This document shows positions 18,147 to 26,137 of a DNA stretch of 34,994 bases, one piece after another. The stretch is from an uncultured Verrucomicrobiota bacterium. GTDB taxonomy: Bacteria; Verrucomicrobiota; Kiritimatiellia; RFP12; UBA1067. Both the position numbers and the translations under genes were made by a program. The first letter of the stretch is position 1, and every line of letters starts with the position of its first letter. The stretch is taken from NCBI GenBank assembly GCA_945613785.1, contig CALZAJ010000003.1, positions 1 through 34,994 of the forward strand. The letters run 5' to 3'. The notes beneath the pieces are model-generated. The model did no database searches. It was not told where the DNA came from and worked only from the letters and a program-made list of their open reading frames with translations.

Positions 18147-19272
18147 GTGCTTCGAGGGTTTTCTTTCCCTGCACAGGATGCTCAACCGTGACCTTCGCAC
18201 CCTTGCCTTCGCGCTTGATTTCAGTGACCTTATACTTCGTTCCGTTCAGGTCGATCGTATCGCCGGGAACGACTACGAATTCCTTTGTGCCGTTCCGTTC
18301 GTAGACCAGCGTCGCCTTGGCGTCAACCGCGACTTTGCGCTTGCTGGCACCGACGACCAGGACGAGCTTCTTCTTGTCGGACTTGCGTTCGACCGTGACC
18401 TCCGAGGCATCAACCTCGCGTTCCAAAGCCTTTTCGCCCTTTCCAGCCGCAATTTTGACCTTCGCGATCTTCTTTGCGTAGCCCTTGACGACGAATCCCG
18501 TCTTGCCGATGTCTTCGCCGGTCTTCATGTCATAGCCGAGTCCGAGCTGGCCATAGGCGTTCTTCTTGGACATGTCCTTGAAGTAGAAGCGGTAGTCACC
18601 GCCCGGCAACGGAGTCACGCGCTCGCAGAAGAACGGCAGGAAGGTCTCCTTGAGCGGAAGAACGAGCTTGAGCGAGTCCCGGTAGTCGGGGTGCGACGTG
18701 GGATCGGACGGATCGGTGCCGGCCAGGAACTCCTCCATGTTCGTGAAGCCGTCGCCGTCCTTGTCCTCGTCGACGTCCGCGGGGTTCTTCGGGTCGAGAC
18801 CGTACTTGTTCTCGTACTCGTCGGAGAGCCCGTCACCATCGGAGTCAAGCGTGATCTTGATTTCGGCCGGCTGAACCACGCCGCAATCGGCATAGGTGCA
18901 GACCTTGACGCCGAAGGGAATCGGACGACCGCAACCCTTGTGCTCGGATGTCGGATCGCCCGCTTCGCAGAAAACGCGGCGACCCGAGGCGAGGAAGCTC
19001 TGTTCGGACTCCGCCGGGGTCAGGGCCTTCGACGGTTTGTCAAAAACCTTGAGGGCTGCCTGATATTCGGACATATCCACCGGCTTGACGCCGTCCTTCT
19101 TGCCGCCACGGCGAATCTCTGCACTCGCCTCGGCCGCAGCCTCTTCAGGATCTTCGCCGCAGACGACGGTCATGACGACGATGCCACCCACCAGCGCCAG
19201 CGCGCCGGCACCCAGCAACAGCCAATCCCAGTGCGCAGCCAGGAAGCCTTTCTCGGAATTTCCGCCGATCAT
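18136..19272 (-). CDS. Pilus-cluster inner-membrane protein with TSP3-type Ca-binding-like repeats and a Cys4 cluster (Amuc_1099 position)
   Basis: One N-terminal TM segment (WDWLLLGAGALALVGGIVVMTVV); DSDGDGLSDEYENKYGLDPKNPADVDEDKDGDGFTNMEEFLAGTDPSDPTSHPD; CEAGDPTSEHKGCGRPIPFGVKVCTYADCG. Start set to ATG 19272 (track starts at GTG 19275); overlaps upstream stop as TGATG. Confidence 0.75.
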   Translation of the reverse strand: MIGGNSEKGFLAAHWDWLLLGAGALALVGGIVVMTVVCGEDPEEAAAEASAEIRRGGKKDGVKPVDMSEYQAALKVFDKPSKALTPAESEQSFLASGRRVFCEAGDPTSEHKGCGRPIPFGVKVCTYADCGVVQPAEIKITLDSDGDGLSDEYENKYGLDPKNPADVDEDKDGDGFTNMEEFLAGTDPSDPTSHPDYRDSLKLVLPLKETFLPFFCERVTPLPGGDYRFYFKDMSKKNAYGQLGLGYDMKTGEDIGKTGFVVKGYAKKIAKVKIAAGKGEKALEREVDASEVTVERKSDKKKLVLVVGASKRKVAVDAKATLVYERNGTKEFVVVPGDTIDLNGTKYKVTEIKREGKGAKVTVEHPVQGKKTLEALEQ

Positions 19273-20369
19273 CACTTCACCTCCTTGGTCTCTTCAGCTT
19301 CGGCCTTGGCCTCTTCCGCCTTCGTCTCGGCGGACGGCTCCGCCTGAACCGTCTCCGCCGCGGCGGTCTCCTCGGCCTCCTCTTCCTCACGCGCCACGGA
19401 CCGCAGCGAGGAATAGGGCTTCGTGCCCTTGCCGAAATCGTAGGTCGTGACCGTCAATTCGACCGTGAACGGGACGCCCGTCGCAGGATCGGTGACCAGG
19501 CCCTTCTTGTTGGCGGCCTTCTCGTCGCCTTCGGCGTTCGCATCCTCGCCCTCTGCAGAGTGACGCTTGTTGCGCTTTTTCTTGCGCGCGCTTTCCTTCT
19601 CCTTGCCGCCACCCAGAATCGTGGCCAGGGCGTCGTCGGCACGCAGGAAGCTGAGAGCGTCCACCGTCACGAAACGCTCTTCCGTGATCAAGCGGTTGAT
19701 GACTTCGACCAGCGCGGCCGGACGGACCGTGAACTTGAAAGAATAGGTCTCGGTCGAAGCCAGCGGAGCCTTCTCCTCAACGACCTTCTTCTGCTGACGC
19801 TGACCCCTCGTGGGCTTCGGCGCTTCGACGACCTTCTTCTCGGCGACCGTCACGTTCTGGAGCTCCAGGGCACCGGACTCGGCAATGAGCGAGACGAAGT
19901 GATAGACCTCGGACCACTGACGCTGGTAGGTCGCGAGCTTGTCGGACTCCGGCATGTTGCCGCTCGTGATGAGCGGGAAGCCGAAGTTGAAGCCCTTCTT
20001 CACCAACCGGCCCTCTTCCGCTTCGCCCGGCAGCTTCGACAGACGACGGGCGCCATCGACCATGATCTTCTTGAAGCTGTCAGGATAGATGCCCGACTCA
20101 ACGGTCAGATCGCCCGCGGAGACGCGCTCCAACGCGTCATCATACCAGTCCTTCAGCGCCTTGGCGTTCGCCTCGATCGCCTTGATGGACTCCTGCGTCG
20201 GGGGAATCGCGCCGCTGTTGACGCGCTCGGCCGTGCCGATCAGACCCTCGAACTCATCCGCGATGTCGGTCTTCTGACCCTGCGCGGAGAAAATCAGGTA
20301 CCCGATCACGCCGGCCGCCACGAGTGCGCCACCGCCGATTCCGGCCATTATGGTCTTGTTCTTGTTCAT
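19272..20369 (-). CDS. Amuc_1100-like pilus-associated membrane protein
   Basis: 365 aa; N-terminal single TM (IMAGIGGGALVAAGVIGYLIF), coiled-coil-prone region, low-complexity insertion before a terminal VPFTVELTVTTYDF strand segment. Position and layout match Amuc_1100 between the secretin side and PilM. ATGA overlap with upstream stop. Confidence 0.65.
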   Translation of the reverse strand: MNKNKTIMAGIGGGALVAAGVIGYLIFSAQGQKTDIADEFEGLIGTAERVNSGAIPPTQESIKAIEANAKALKDWYDDALERVSAGDLTVESGIYPDSFKKIMVDGARRLSKLPGEAEEGRLVKKGFNFGFPLITSGNMPESDKLATYQRQWSEVYHFVSLIAESGALELQNVTVAEKKVVEAPKPTRGQRQQKKVVEEKAPLASTETYSFKFTVRPAALVEVINRLITEERFVTVDALSFLRADDALATILGGGKEKESARKKKRNKRHSAEGEDANAEGDEKAANKKGLVTDPATGVPFTVELTVTTYDFGKGTKPYSSLRSVAREEEEAEETAAAETVQAEPSAETKAEEAKAEAEETKEVK

Positions 20370-22078
20370 TTGAACTGCATCTCCACTACAAACTGTTCAA
20401 CGCAACCGTCCTTGCCGAAGTCGGAGGACTCGATGACCTTGACGGACTCGGCGACGATCGCCGAGTTCTCACGGAGCTTCTCGGCGACGATCATCGAAGC
20501 CGTCTTGGCCTCGCCTTCGGACTTCGCCGCCGCCTTCTTGACGAAGTTGGCGATGTCATCCTTCCAGCCACGGATCGTCACACGACGCACAATCACTTCG
20601 GTCGTCACGGGCTCGGCCCTCTTCTTTCCGGGCTTCGACGTGTCAACGGGCTGCGTGACGGTCTTCTTGACCTGCTCCCACTTCTCGACCCAAAGCTCGT
20701 CACCGAGCGCCTGACAGATCGCATTGAAACGCGGACCCAGCACGCTGCGGCGCTGAATCAGTCCCTTGAGTTCCGCCGCAGCCGCCTCCTTGGCGTTCAG
20801 GTCGGCCGTCGCGGACTCGATCCGGCGCTGATTGGACTGCAGCTGCGAAACCTCGCCCTGAATCGCCTCGAACTTGGCCTCCTCGACCGCCACGTCATGC
20901 TTGAAGCCCAGAAGAACGCAGACGAGCGCCACGACGAACAACAACGCCGCGGCACCCACGAACGGGATGCGGGCCACCTCGGCACGGGCATCCAGCAGGG
21001 ATGCGGGCATCAGGTTGATCGCAATCGTCGCCTGGCCGGCCGCATGGAGCGCGACACCTGCCGTCGCGGACAGGACCGCCGCATCCGCCGCGACCGCTTC
21101 GGCATCAACGCCCGCACCAAGCGAAATGCGCTCAAAGGGATTGAGGAACTCGACCTCGATCTGGAGGGAGTCCCGGAAGAACGCATCAATCTGCGGCAGG
21201 AGAGCCGAACCGCCCGTCAGATAGAGCTTGGTCGGCACGCCGCCGCCCTGCTGACTGCGGTAGAAGTTGATGGAGCGCGAAACCTCGGCATGGAGACGGG
21301 TAAGGACCGCACGGCAGACCTTGGAAAGGCGGTCCAGCGTCTCATCCTCGTCCTCCGTGACACCGCCCATCGAGACATAGGCGCACTCACGCTTGATGCC
21401 TTCGGCTTCCTCGAGCGTGCAACCGAGCGCCTGGGCGATTTCCTTGGTGATCGTGTTGCCGGCGATCGGAATGGAACGGTTATAAAGCTTCTCATCCTCG
21501 GCGATGATCAGCGAGGCCGTCTTCGCACCGATGTCGAGCACCATGACGCAACCCTCGTCGCCGCGGTTCGCCTTGAGCGCATTCGTCACCGCGATCGGAG
21601 CGGCATCGACAAGCATCGGCTGGAAACCGGCCGCCTGGACGGCGTCGGTGATCGCCTCGACCTGTTCGGTCTTCGCGGCCACGATCAGGACGGCCTTGTC
21701 GCCGTTCGCCGTGTCCCCAAGGACCTGACGGTCGCAGATCATCTCATCAATCGGGAACGGGATGTTCTGCTCGATCTCGTAACGGACCAGCTGGTCGAAC
21801 TTGCCCTGGTCGCTGCCCGAGTCCGGAATCGCGGCGAAACGCGGGAAGACCATCTGACCGGAAAGGGAGACCGCGACCGGACCGGGCTTGATGCCCTTCT
21901 CACGGACGATCTCGAGCAGCGCCGGGGAAAGGACCGTGTCCGCATTGCCCGCATCGAGCGGAGCCGCGAGCGAGGCGGTACCGTAGTTGACCATCGTCAA
22001 CGACGCGCCGCTGGACTCGTATTCGGCCAACGCAATCGCCGAATAGCCGATGTTCAGAGTGAGAAACTTCTTAGCCAT
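20366..22078 (-). CDS. pilM: PilM-like actin-fold ATPase fused to a PilN-like domain (Amuc_1101 position)
   Basis: MAKKFLTLNIGYSAIALAEYESSG...VLDIGAKTASLIIAEDEKLYNRSIPIAGNTITKEIAQALGC...LYLTGGSALLPQIDAFFRDSL...ERISLG is PilM/FtsA-like. C-terminal INLMPASLLDARAE + TM + coiled coil resembles PilN. Start set to ATG 22078 rather than the overlapping upstream start at 22135. Confidence 0.85.
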   Translation of the reverse strand: MAKKFLTLNIGYSAIALAEYESSGASLTMVNYGTASLAAPLDAGNADTVLSPALLEIVREKGIKPGPVAVSLSGQMVFPRFAAIPDSGSDQGKFDQLVRYEIEQNIPFPIDEMICDRQVLGDTANGDKAVLIVAAKTEQVEAITDAVQAAGFQPMLVDAAPIAVTNALKANRGDEGCVMVLDIGAKTASLIIAEDEKLYNRSIPIAGNTITKEIAQALGCTLEEAEGIKRECAYVSMGGVTEDEDETLDRLSKVCRAVLTRLHAEVSRSINFYRSQQGGGVPTKLYLTGGSALLPQIDAFFRDSLQIEVEFLNPFERISLGAGVDAEAVAADAAVLSATAGVALHAAGQATIAINLMPASLLDARAEVARIPFVGAAALLFVVALVCVLLGFKHDVAVEEAKFEAIQGEVSQLQSNQRRIESATADLNAKEAAAAELKGLIQRRSVLGPRFNAICQALGDELWVEKWEQVKKTVTQPVDTSKPGKKRAEPVTTEVIVRRVTIRGWKDDIANFVKKAAAKSEGEAKTASMIVAEKLRENSAIVAESVKVIESSDFGKDGCVEQFVVEMQFK

Positions 22079-22089
22079 TGCTTGCTTCC

Positions 22090-22806
22090 TTACTGAGCGA
22101 CCATCTCGTAGTCGTTCGGATAGACCATCGCCCAAATCGTCTTGGAGCGGTCAACGAGACCCGCGCGACGCTCGACGAACGGCTCGCCGTTGGGCTGCTT
22201 GGCATCCATGATCTTCGGATTCTCCCACCACTTGGTGTGGCTCTTGATCTCGTTGATCTGGCTCTCGCTGTCTCCGCCGACAACCTCACCGTTCGCATCG
22301 GTGATCACCAGACCGTAGGCCTTGGGCTCGCCGTACTGCTCGAGGAAGGACGGATGGGCACAGACGGAGGCCGCGTGCGTACCGCGCGGGATGTTCACGT
22401 AGGTGACGGTCTGGCTCATGTAGGAATAGGGCGCGAGCTTGGCGCGGCCTTCCTTGTCATTCACCGTCGCGCTCTTCGTCTCGAGCAGGACGTGCCAGGT
22501 GAACGTCAGCTGGTCGATGCACTTGTCCATCGTCTGGTACTTCGTCTCCATGACGATCCACCGACGCGGTTTGCCGTTCCAAGACGGACCCATCGGCGAC
22601 TCACCGATCGAGGGCGCAACCGCCGTCGACGAGCGACCGAGCTTCGGGAACTGTTCCACGCGAAACTTGATCTTCGCACCGCCCGCCGCGAGGTCCTCGC
22701 CGCCCGCCGCGATCACGGGACCCTTCTTCGGGCCGCGCGCCTTGGGAGCCGCCATTGAAACCGCAGCCGCGAGAGCCGCCGCCGTCAAAATCATCGCCTT
22801 CTTCAT
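22090..22806 (-). CDS. Exported protein of the pilus-like cluster (Amuc_1102 position)
   Basis: 238 aa; signal peptide MKKAMILTAAALAAAVSMAAP; first gene of the five-gene block, ending 11 nt before pilM. Confidence 0.65.
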   Translation of the reverse strand: MKKAMILTAAALAAAVSMAAPKARGPKKGPVIAAGGEDLAAGGAKIKFRVEQFPKLGRSSTAVAPSIGESPMGPSWNGKPRRWIVMETKYQTMDKCIDQLTFTWHVLLETKSATVNDKEGRAKLAPYSYMSQTVTYVNIPRGTHAASVCAHPSFLEQYGEPKAYGLVITDANGEVVGGDSESQINEIKSHTKWWENPKIMDAKQPNGEPFVERRAGLVDRSKTIWAMVYPNDYEMVAQ

Positions 22807-22825
22807 TGCGCTTCTCCTTTCGTCC

Positions 22826-23812
22826 TTAGAGGACTTTCATCTTGGGCAAATCCTGAATGTCCACGAGTCCGACCACCCGGCCGTCCGCAGCGCACACCGG
22901 CAGGTCGTCGATGCGCTTCTTTTCAAATACCTTGAGCAGCTCGCTCGCATACGCGTCGTCGCGCACGAACATCGGGGACGACGTCATGTGCACCGACACG
23001 GCATCACCGAGAATGGAACTCGAGCCCTTCTCGCTCATCACGCGACGGAAGTCGCCGTCGGTGAAGATGCCCTGAAGCTTGCCGGCCGCATCGGCGATCA
23101 CGGCGCTGCCGCACTTCGCCCGCGTCATCGCCATCAGCGCATCCATAACCGTCGCCGACGGGGCGACGCAAGCCATCTTCTCGCCCGCCCGCATGATGTC
23201 CGTCACCTTGAGGACGAGCGCACGACCGATCGCGCCGGCCGGATGGTTCATCGCATAGCTCGAGATGTCGAACTTCATCGCGTCGATCATCACCATCGCC
23301 AAGGCATCGCCCATCGCCATCGTCGCAGTGGTCGAGTTGGTCGGAGCCATACCGAACGGACACGCCTCCTTGCCGCACGGAATCTCGAGATGAATGTCGC
23401 TCATCTGCGCGAGCGTCGACTGCGGCTTGCCCGTCATGCCGATCACCTTGAGACCGTGACGACGAATCGCCGGGATGAGGCGCAGGATCTCGTCGGACTC
23501 GCCCGAGAACGAAAGCGCGATCAGGACGTCACGCGGGGCCACCATGCCAAGGTCTCCGTGCATCGCCTGCACGGGATTGAGCAAGATGGAGCGCGTGCCC
23601 GTCGAGGCGAAGATCGCGCTCATCTTCTCGGCGATGGCCAGGTTCTTGCCGACGCCCGTCACGACGATGATGCCTTCGTCCTTCACGCACTTCAGCATGA
23701 GGTCGATCGCCTCGGTGAAGGATTCACCGAGCGAATCACGGGTCTTCCGAAGGCCTTCGATTTCAACATCGAAGACCTCTTTGGCCCGGGCAATCATGGC
23801 GTCATTCGTCAT
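22826..23812 (-). CDS. kdsD: Arabinose-5-phosphate isomerase, KpsF/GutQ/KdsD family (SIS + CBS domains)
   Basis: 328 aa; GIIVVTGVGKNLAIAEKMSAIFASTGTRSILLNPVQAMHGDLGMVAPRDVLIALSFSGESDEI (SIS) followed by paired CBS segments. Confidence 0.9.
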   Translation of the reverse strand: MTNDAMIARAKEVFDVEIEGLRKTRDSLGESFTEAIDLMLKCVKDEGIIVVTGVGKNLAIAEKMSAIFASTGTRSILLNPVQAMHGDLGMVAPRDVLIALSFSGESDEILRLIPAIRRHGLKVIGMTGKPQSTLAQMSDIHLEIPCGKEACPFGMAPTNSTTATMAMGDALAMVMIDAMKFDISSYAMNHPAGAIGRALVLKVTDIMRAGEKMACVAPSATVMDALMAMTRAKCGSAVIADAAGKLQGIFTDGDFRRVMSEKGSSSILGDAVSVHMTSSPMFVRDDAYASELLKVFEKKRIDDLPVCAADGRVVGLVDIQDLPKMKVL

Positions 23813-23819
23813 ATTTCTC

Positions 23820-24857
23820 TTACTTGGTGGTCGACTGAAGAAGCGTCACGCAGATCGTACCGACAATATCCTCCGCGGAGCAGCCGCGGCTAAGGTCGTT
23901 CATCGCCTTCGCGAGGCCCTGGAGATTCGGACCGATCGCCGTCGCGCCGCCGAGACGCTGCGCGATCTTGTAGCCGATGTTACCAGCCTGGAGGTCGGGG
24001 AAGATGAAGACGTTGGCGTTGCCCTGGATCTCGCCGTTCGGGTTCTTGAGCTCGCCGACCGAGGGAACGATCGCGGCATCGAACTGCATCTCGCCATCCA
24101 TCTTGATGCCGAGTTCAGCGAACTTCGGACGCGCGAGCTCGACGGCCTTCTGGACCTTCTCGACGAGGTCGCCCGCGGCGGAGCCCTTGGTGGAGAAGGA
24201 AAGGTACGCCACGCGCGGCTCACAGCCCGTGAGGTCGCGGTAGGTCTGCGCGGTCGCGAGACCGATGTCCACGAGCTGCTCGGCCGTCGGGTTGGGAATG
24301 ACGGCGCAGTCACCGAAGGCGAGGACGCTGTCACCGAACGGGGTCGGCTCCTTGAGATCCATGATGAAGCAGGACGAAGCGGTCTTGACGCCCTTCTGGG
24401 TGCCGAGCGTGTGGAACGCGGCACGGAGCATGTCGCCCGTCGAGGCGATCGAACCGGCGACGAGTCCGTCGACACGGCCGAGCTTGACCATCATGCCGCC
24501 GAAGTAGATGCGCTTCGTGCGGAGGGTCTTCTGCGCGGTCGCGAGGTCGATGATCTTCTGCTTCTCGGCCGGCTTCTTGGATTCCTTGGCGTTCCAGGCC
24601 TCGAGATAGGCGGCTTCGAGTTCGGCGTCGCCCTGCGTGTATTCAATCGTCTGTATTCCCTTGTCCGCAAGCTTCATGTGCGCGAGGCTCTCGGCAGTGG
24701 CAATCTCCTCGGGCGTGCCGAGCACGATCGGGGTGCAGATCTTACGTGCCACGCAGGCGCAGGCCGCGGTGATGACGCGCGGATCCATGCCCTCGGGAAG
24801 CACGACGGTCTTGTTGAGGGCGGAAGCCTTTTCGATAATGTTCTTGATGGCGTTCAT
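23820..24857 (-). CDS. pta: Phosphate acetyltransferase
   Basis: 345 aa; VVLPEGMDPRVITAA, LVAGSIASTGDMLRAAF, FGDCAVIPNPTAEQLVDI, GNANVFIFPDLQAGNIGYKIAQRLGGATAIGPNLQGLAKAMNDLSRGCS. Confidence 0.96.
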   Translation of the reverse strand: MNAIKNIIEKASALNKTVVLPEGMDPRVITAACACVARKICTPIVLGTPEEIATAESLAHMKLADKGIQTIEYTQGDAELEAAYLEAWNAKESKKPAEKQKIIDLATAQKTLRTKRIYFGGMMVKLGRVDGLVAGSIASTGDMLRAAFHTLGTQKGVKTASSCFIMDLKEPTPFGDSVLAFGDCAVIPNPTAEQLVDIGLATAQTYRDLTGCEPRVAYLSFSTKGSAAGDLVEKVQKAVELARPKFAELGIKMDGEMQFDAAIVPSVGELKNPNGEIQGNANVFIFPDLQAGNIGYKIAQRLGGATAIGPNLQGLAKAMNDLSRGCSAEDIVGTICVTLLQSTTK

Positions 24858-24874
24858 TTTAGAAATTGTCTCCT

Positions 24875-24945
24875 CTAGTCTTTCTAGTTGTTCTAGACGT
24901 TCTAGTTGTTCTAGATCTTCTAGAACCGCTAGAACTTCTAGCTAG
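24875..24945. repeat. CTAG array: eight CTAG tetramers at exact 9-nt spacing plus a ninth at +4
   Basis: CTAG starts at 24875, 24884, 24893, 24902, 24911, 24920, 24929, 24938, 24942; fills the ackA-pta intergenic gap. Confidence 0.95.
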
Positions 24946-24946
24946 C

Positions 24947-26080
24947 TTACCCCAGCACCGCGACCGTGTCCTGTGCGATTGCGAGTTCCTCATTCGTCGG
25001 GATGGCGACGACAGGGATCTTGGAACCCTTTGCCGAGAGGACGGCGACGACGCCGTGGGCCTTCTTGTTGGCGGCCTTGTCGAGCTTGATGCCGAGCGCG
25101 CCGAGACGGTTGATGATGCGCTCGCGGACCTCGGTGGAGTTCTCGCCGATACCGCCGGTCATGATGATCGCGTCAGCGCCGCCGATGACGGTGTTGTAAC
25201 CGCCGATGTAGAGCGCCGTGCGATAGGCCAGCATCTCAAGCGCGAGTTCGGCCTGCTTGTCACCCTTCGCCGCCTTGCCGCAGATGTCGCGGCAGTCGGA
25301 GGAACCGGTGAGCGCGAGGAGACCCGACTTCTTGTTGAGGAGGTTGTCGGCCTGCGCGGGCGTGAGCTTCTCGGCTTCCATGATGGAGAGGACCGCCGCC
25401 GCGTCGATATCGCCGCAACGCGTACCCATCACCATGCCCGCAAGCGGGGTCAGTCCCATCGAGGTGTCGACGCACTGGCCGTTCTTGACGGCCGAGAGCG
25501 AGGAACCGTTGCCCATATGGCAGGTCACGAGATTGACCTTGGACACGGGCTTCTTGAGGAACTTCGCGGCCTCCTGCACGATGAACTTGTGCGAAGTGCC
25601 GTGGAAGCCGTACTTGCGGATGCCCATCTTCTTATAGTACTTGGGATCGATCGCGTAAAGCGCGGCGCAGTCAGGCATCGTCTGGTGGAAGGCGGTGTCG
25701 AAGACGGCAACGTTCGGAACGCCCTTGAAGATCTTCTCGCAGGCCTTGATGCCGCCGAGATTCGGGGGCATGTGCAGGGGGCCGAACTTGACGAGCTTCT
25801 CGAGCTTCTTCATCACGGCAGGCGAGACCTTCACGGAGTCCTTGAAGACCTCCGCGCCATGAAGGACACGGTGGCCGATCGCGTCAACGTCCTTCGCGGC
25901 ATCGCCGAGATCGGCGACGACCTGATCCAGCGCAGCCGTGTGGTCCTTGGGACCGCCGCAGCCGATGCGCTCGACGAGGCCCTTCGCGATGCGCTCGCCC
26001 TTCTGCATGTCGAAGAGCTGGTACTTGAGCGAGCTCGAGCCCGAGTTGATGACGAGAACTTTCCTGATTGCCTTCTTCAT
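24947..26080 (-). CDS. ackA: Acetate kinase
   Basis: VLVINSGSSSLKYQLFDM, GHRVLHGAEVF, FDTAFHQTMPD, YGFHGTSHKFI, THMGNGSSLSAVKNGQCVDTSMGLTPLAG, GGIGENSTEVRE. Start set to ATG 26080; the track starts at GTG 26086. Confidence 0.96.
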   Translation of the reverse strand: MKKAIRKVLVINSGSSSLKYQLFDMQKGERIAKGLVERIGCGGPKDHTAALDQVVADLGDAAKDVDAIGHRVLHGAEVFKDSVKVSPAVMKKLEKLVKFGPLHMPPNLGGIKACEKIFKGVPNVAVFDTAFHQTMPDCAALYAIDPKYYKKMGIRKYGFHGTSHKFIVQEAAKFLKKPVSKVNLVTCHMGNGSSLSAVKNGQCVDTSMGLTPLAGMVMGTRCGDIDAAAVLSIMEAEKLTPAQADNLLNKKSGLLALTGSSDCRDICGKAAKGDKQAELALEMLAYRTALYIGGYNTVIGGADAIIMTGGIGENSTEVRERIINRLGALGIKLDKAANKKAHGVVAVLSAKGSKIPVVAIPTNEELAIAQDTVAVLG

Positions 26081-26099
26081 TTTCACTTTTCTTCCTGAG

Positions 26100-26127
26100 G
26101 TCCGCCCGTCGGCAAGGACAGGCGGAC
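26100..26127 (-). promoter_or_regulatory. Strong intergenic hairpin between giant-protein gene and ackA
   Basis: Transcribed strand GTCCGCCTGTC-CTTGCC-GACGGGCGGAC: 11-bp stem (10 Watson-Crick + 1 G.U) with 6-nt loop; no U-tract follows. Confidence 0.7.
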
Positions 26128-26137
26128 TGACTGGTTT

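Noticed and set aside
16029-18191. Long + strand ORF (720 aa) antisense to the secretin
   Set aside because: Arg/Leu/Asp-rich shadow translation of a GC-biased minus-strand gene; no recognisable domain. Same judgement for 521-2128, 6433-8571, 8849-10402, 13015-14235, 18178-19347, 19560-20714, 20324-22096, 22439-23893, 23475-24878 and 24866-26098.
24866-24945. CTAG array as a CRISPR or a coding repeat (VFLVVLDVLVVLDLLEPLELL in the + frame)
   Set aside because: Repeat unit is 4 nt with 5-nt spacing, far too short for CRISPR; the + frame ORF is the antisense shadow of ackA extended through the gap.
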